In this document: positions 4,966 to 5,241 of the stretch, piece after piece | How positions within the stretch are numbered: the stretch's first letter is position 1 | Layout of the letters: each line of letters begins with the position of its first letter | Assembly: GCA_015521505.1 (NCBI GenBank) | Contig: WAOB01000082.1 | Location: forward strand, 1-5,241 | Source of the DNA: Nanobdellati archaeon | GTDB taxonomy: Archaea > EX4484-52 > JAADEF01 | Direction: 5' to 3' | DNA: 5,241 bases | The notes under the pieces: generated by a model | The model's input: only the letters and a program-made list of their open reading frames with translations | What the model was told of the DNA's origin: nothing | Database searches by the model: none | Translations under genes and position numbers: made by a program

Positions 4966-5241
4966 ATGTGTGATAATTTGTCACATCTTGGAGATCTTCC
5001 TTACACAGAAAATAAACCTTCCTTCATTTGTCATTTCAAAAGAGATTCCCAGATCTCAAATCCCAAATACATAGTTAAGTACTCAACAGAAGAAGAAAAT
5101 TATAATGGAATATTTCACCTTATCGAAATTAAAAATAATACTAGAAACACATCCACAATATCTTCCTACTCTAATAACATTATCAATCTTTCCCATCACC
5201 ACCACCTAAAATCCTCAACAAAACTACTAACTATATTATCC
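4966..5241 (+). CDS. Doubtful partial reading frame running off the right edge
   Basis: From the ATG at 4966 the frame stays open for 92 codons to the end of the window, beginning MCDNLSHLGDLPYTENK, with no recognisable domain. In favour: such a long open run is unlikely by chance at this base composition, and a TATA-like box lies nearby. Against: the box is too close to the ATG to serve it, there is no convincing ribosome binding site, and the last 32 codons contain no G at all. That last stretch therefore has no Gly, Ala, Val, Asp, Glu, Met or Arg and includes four consecutive His, which is not protein-like. It may be a shadow of minus-strand coding sequence. Confidence 0.2.
   Translation, partial: MCDNLSHLGDLPYTENKPSFICHFKRDSQISNPKYIVKYSTEEENYNGIFHLIEIKNNTRNTSTISSYSNNIINLSHHHHLKSSTKLLTILS

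Larger units (their letters stand above)
4924..5241. other. 318-base right flank without a confident gene
   Basis: Besides the terminator, TATA-like box and doubtful plus frame, the minus strand shows a frame entering from the right edge and ending NIVSSFVEDFRWW-stop at 5196. Its TGA overlaps an ATG (TGATG) that starts a 37-codon frame (5196-5083, beginning MGKIDNVIRVGRYCGC). AGGTG sits 6 bases before that ATG. This resembles the coupled genes elsewhere in the window, so a convergent minus-strand operon entering from the right is a real possibility. A third frame, plus 5105-5209 (34 codons, MEYFTLSKLK), overlaps both. At most one or two of these can be real. Confidence 0.5.

Noticed and set aside
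5197..5206. CAC triplet run as a microsatellite
   Set aside because: It has only about three units, and on the minus strand it coincides with a GGTG-rich ribosome binding region, so it need not be a repeat element.
5105..5209. Plus-strand 34-codon frame beginning MEYFTLSKLK
   Set aside because: It overlaps two other candidate frames, has only a weak AGAAG upstream and lies in the G-depleted stretch. Not enough to call a gene.

Overview
The window looks like a compact, AT-rich archaeal chromosome segment. The evidence is GGTGA/AGGTG-type ribosome binding sites that fit an archaeal 16S tail, AT-rich TATA-like boxes at archaeal spacing, T-rich stretches after stop codons instead of hairpin terminators, tight gene packing, and a secreted COG1470/NEW3-like multi-Ig protein. 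Small-genome lineages such as DPANN archaea carry many proteins of this kind, so that is my best guess, but the sequence alone does not prove it. There is no rRNA, tRNA, CRISPR array or insertion sequence.

Layout. Positions 1-75 are a short downstream flank. Positions 76-1955 hold a two-gene minus-strand operon. Its first gene is a capless HAD-superfamily protein (1416-1955) and its second is a phosphomannomutase/phosphoglucomutase-type enzyme (76-1419). Their stop and start overlap by 4 bases (ATGA), which implies coupled translation. Positions 1956-2034 are a 79-base divergent promoter region. Positions 2035-4923 hold a two-gene plus-strand operon: a large secreted, membrane-anchored protein with six Ig-like repeats (2035-4467), then a small acidic all-helical cytosolic protein (4486-4923) 18 bases downstream. 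The last 318 bases (4924-5241) contain a T-rich terminator, a possible TATA box and several mutually conflicting short reading frames. I cannot assign a gene there with confidence.

How the genes may work together. The minus operon is intracellular sugar-phosphate metabolism. A hexose phosphomutase supplies sugar-1-phosphates for nucleotide sugars, and the HAD protein may act on a related phosphoester, although its catalytic motif is altered. The plus operon is a cell-surface system: an extracellular stalk of about 740 residues, one C-terminal membrane helix and a strongly basic cytoplasmic tail, followed by an acidic helical protein that could dock on that tail. The membrane-proximal half of the stalk carries N-glycosylation sequons, so the sugar and surface operons could be functionally linked, but this is inference.

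Most notable points: (1) a strict disulfide-type cysteine ladder in the surface protein, with exactly 15 residues between the last Cys of one domain and the first Cys of the next, and both cysteines missing from the sixth domain; (2) a glutamine in place of the second catalytic aspartate in the HAD protein; (3) a divergent phosphomutase with a degenerate sugar-binding loop; (4) face-to-face promoters that appear to overlap; (5) a 97-base stretch with no G on the plus strand at the right edge.
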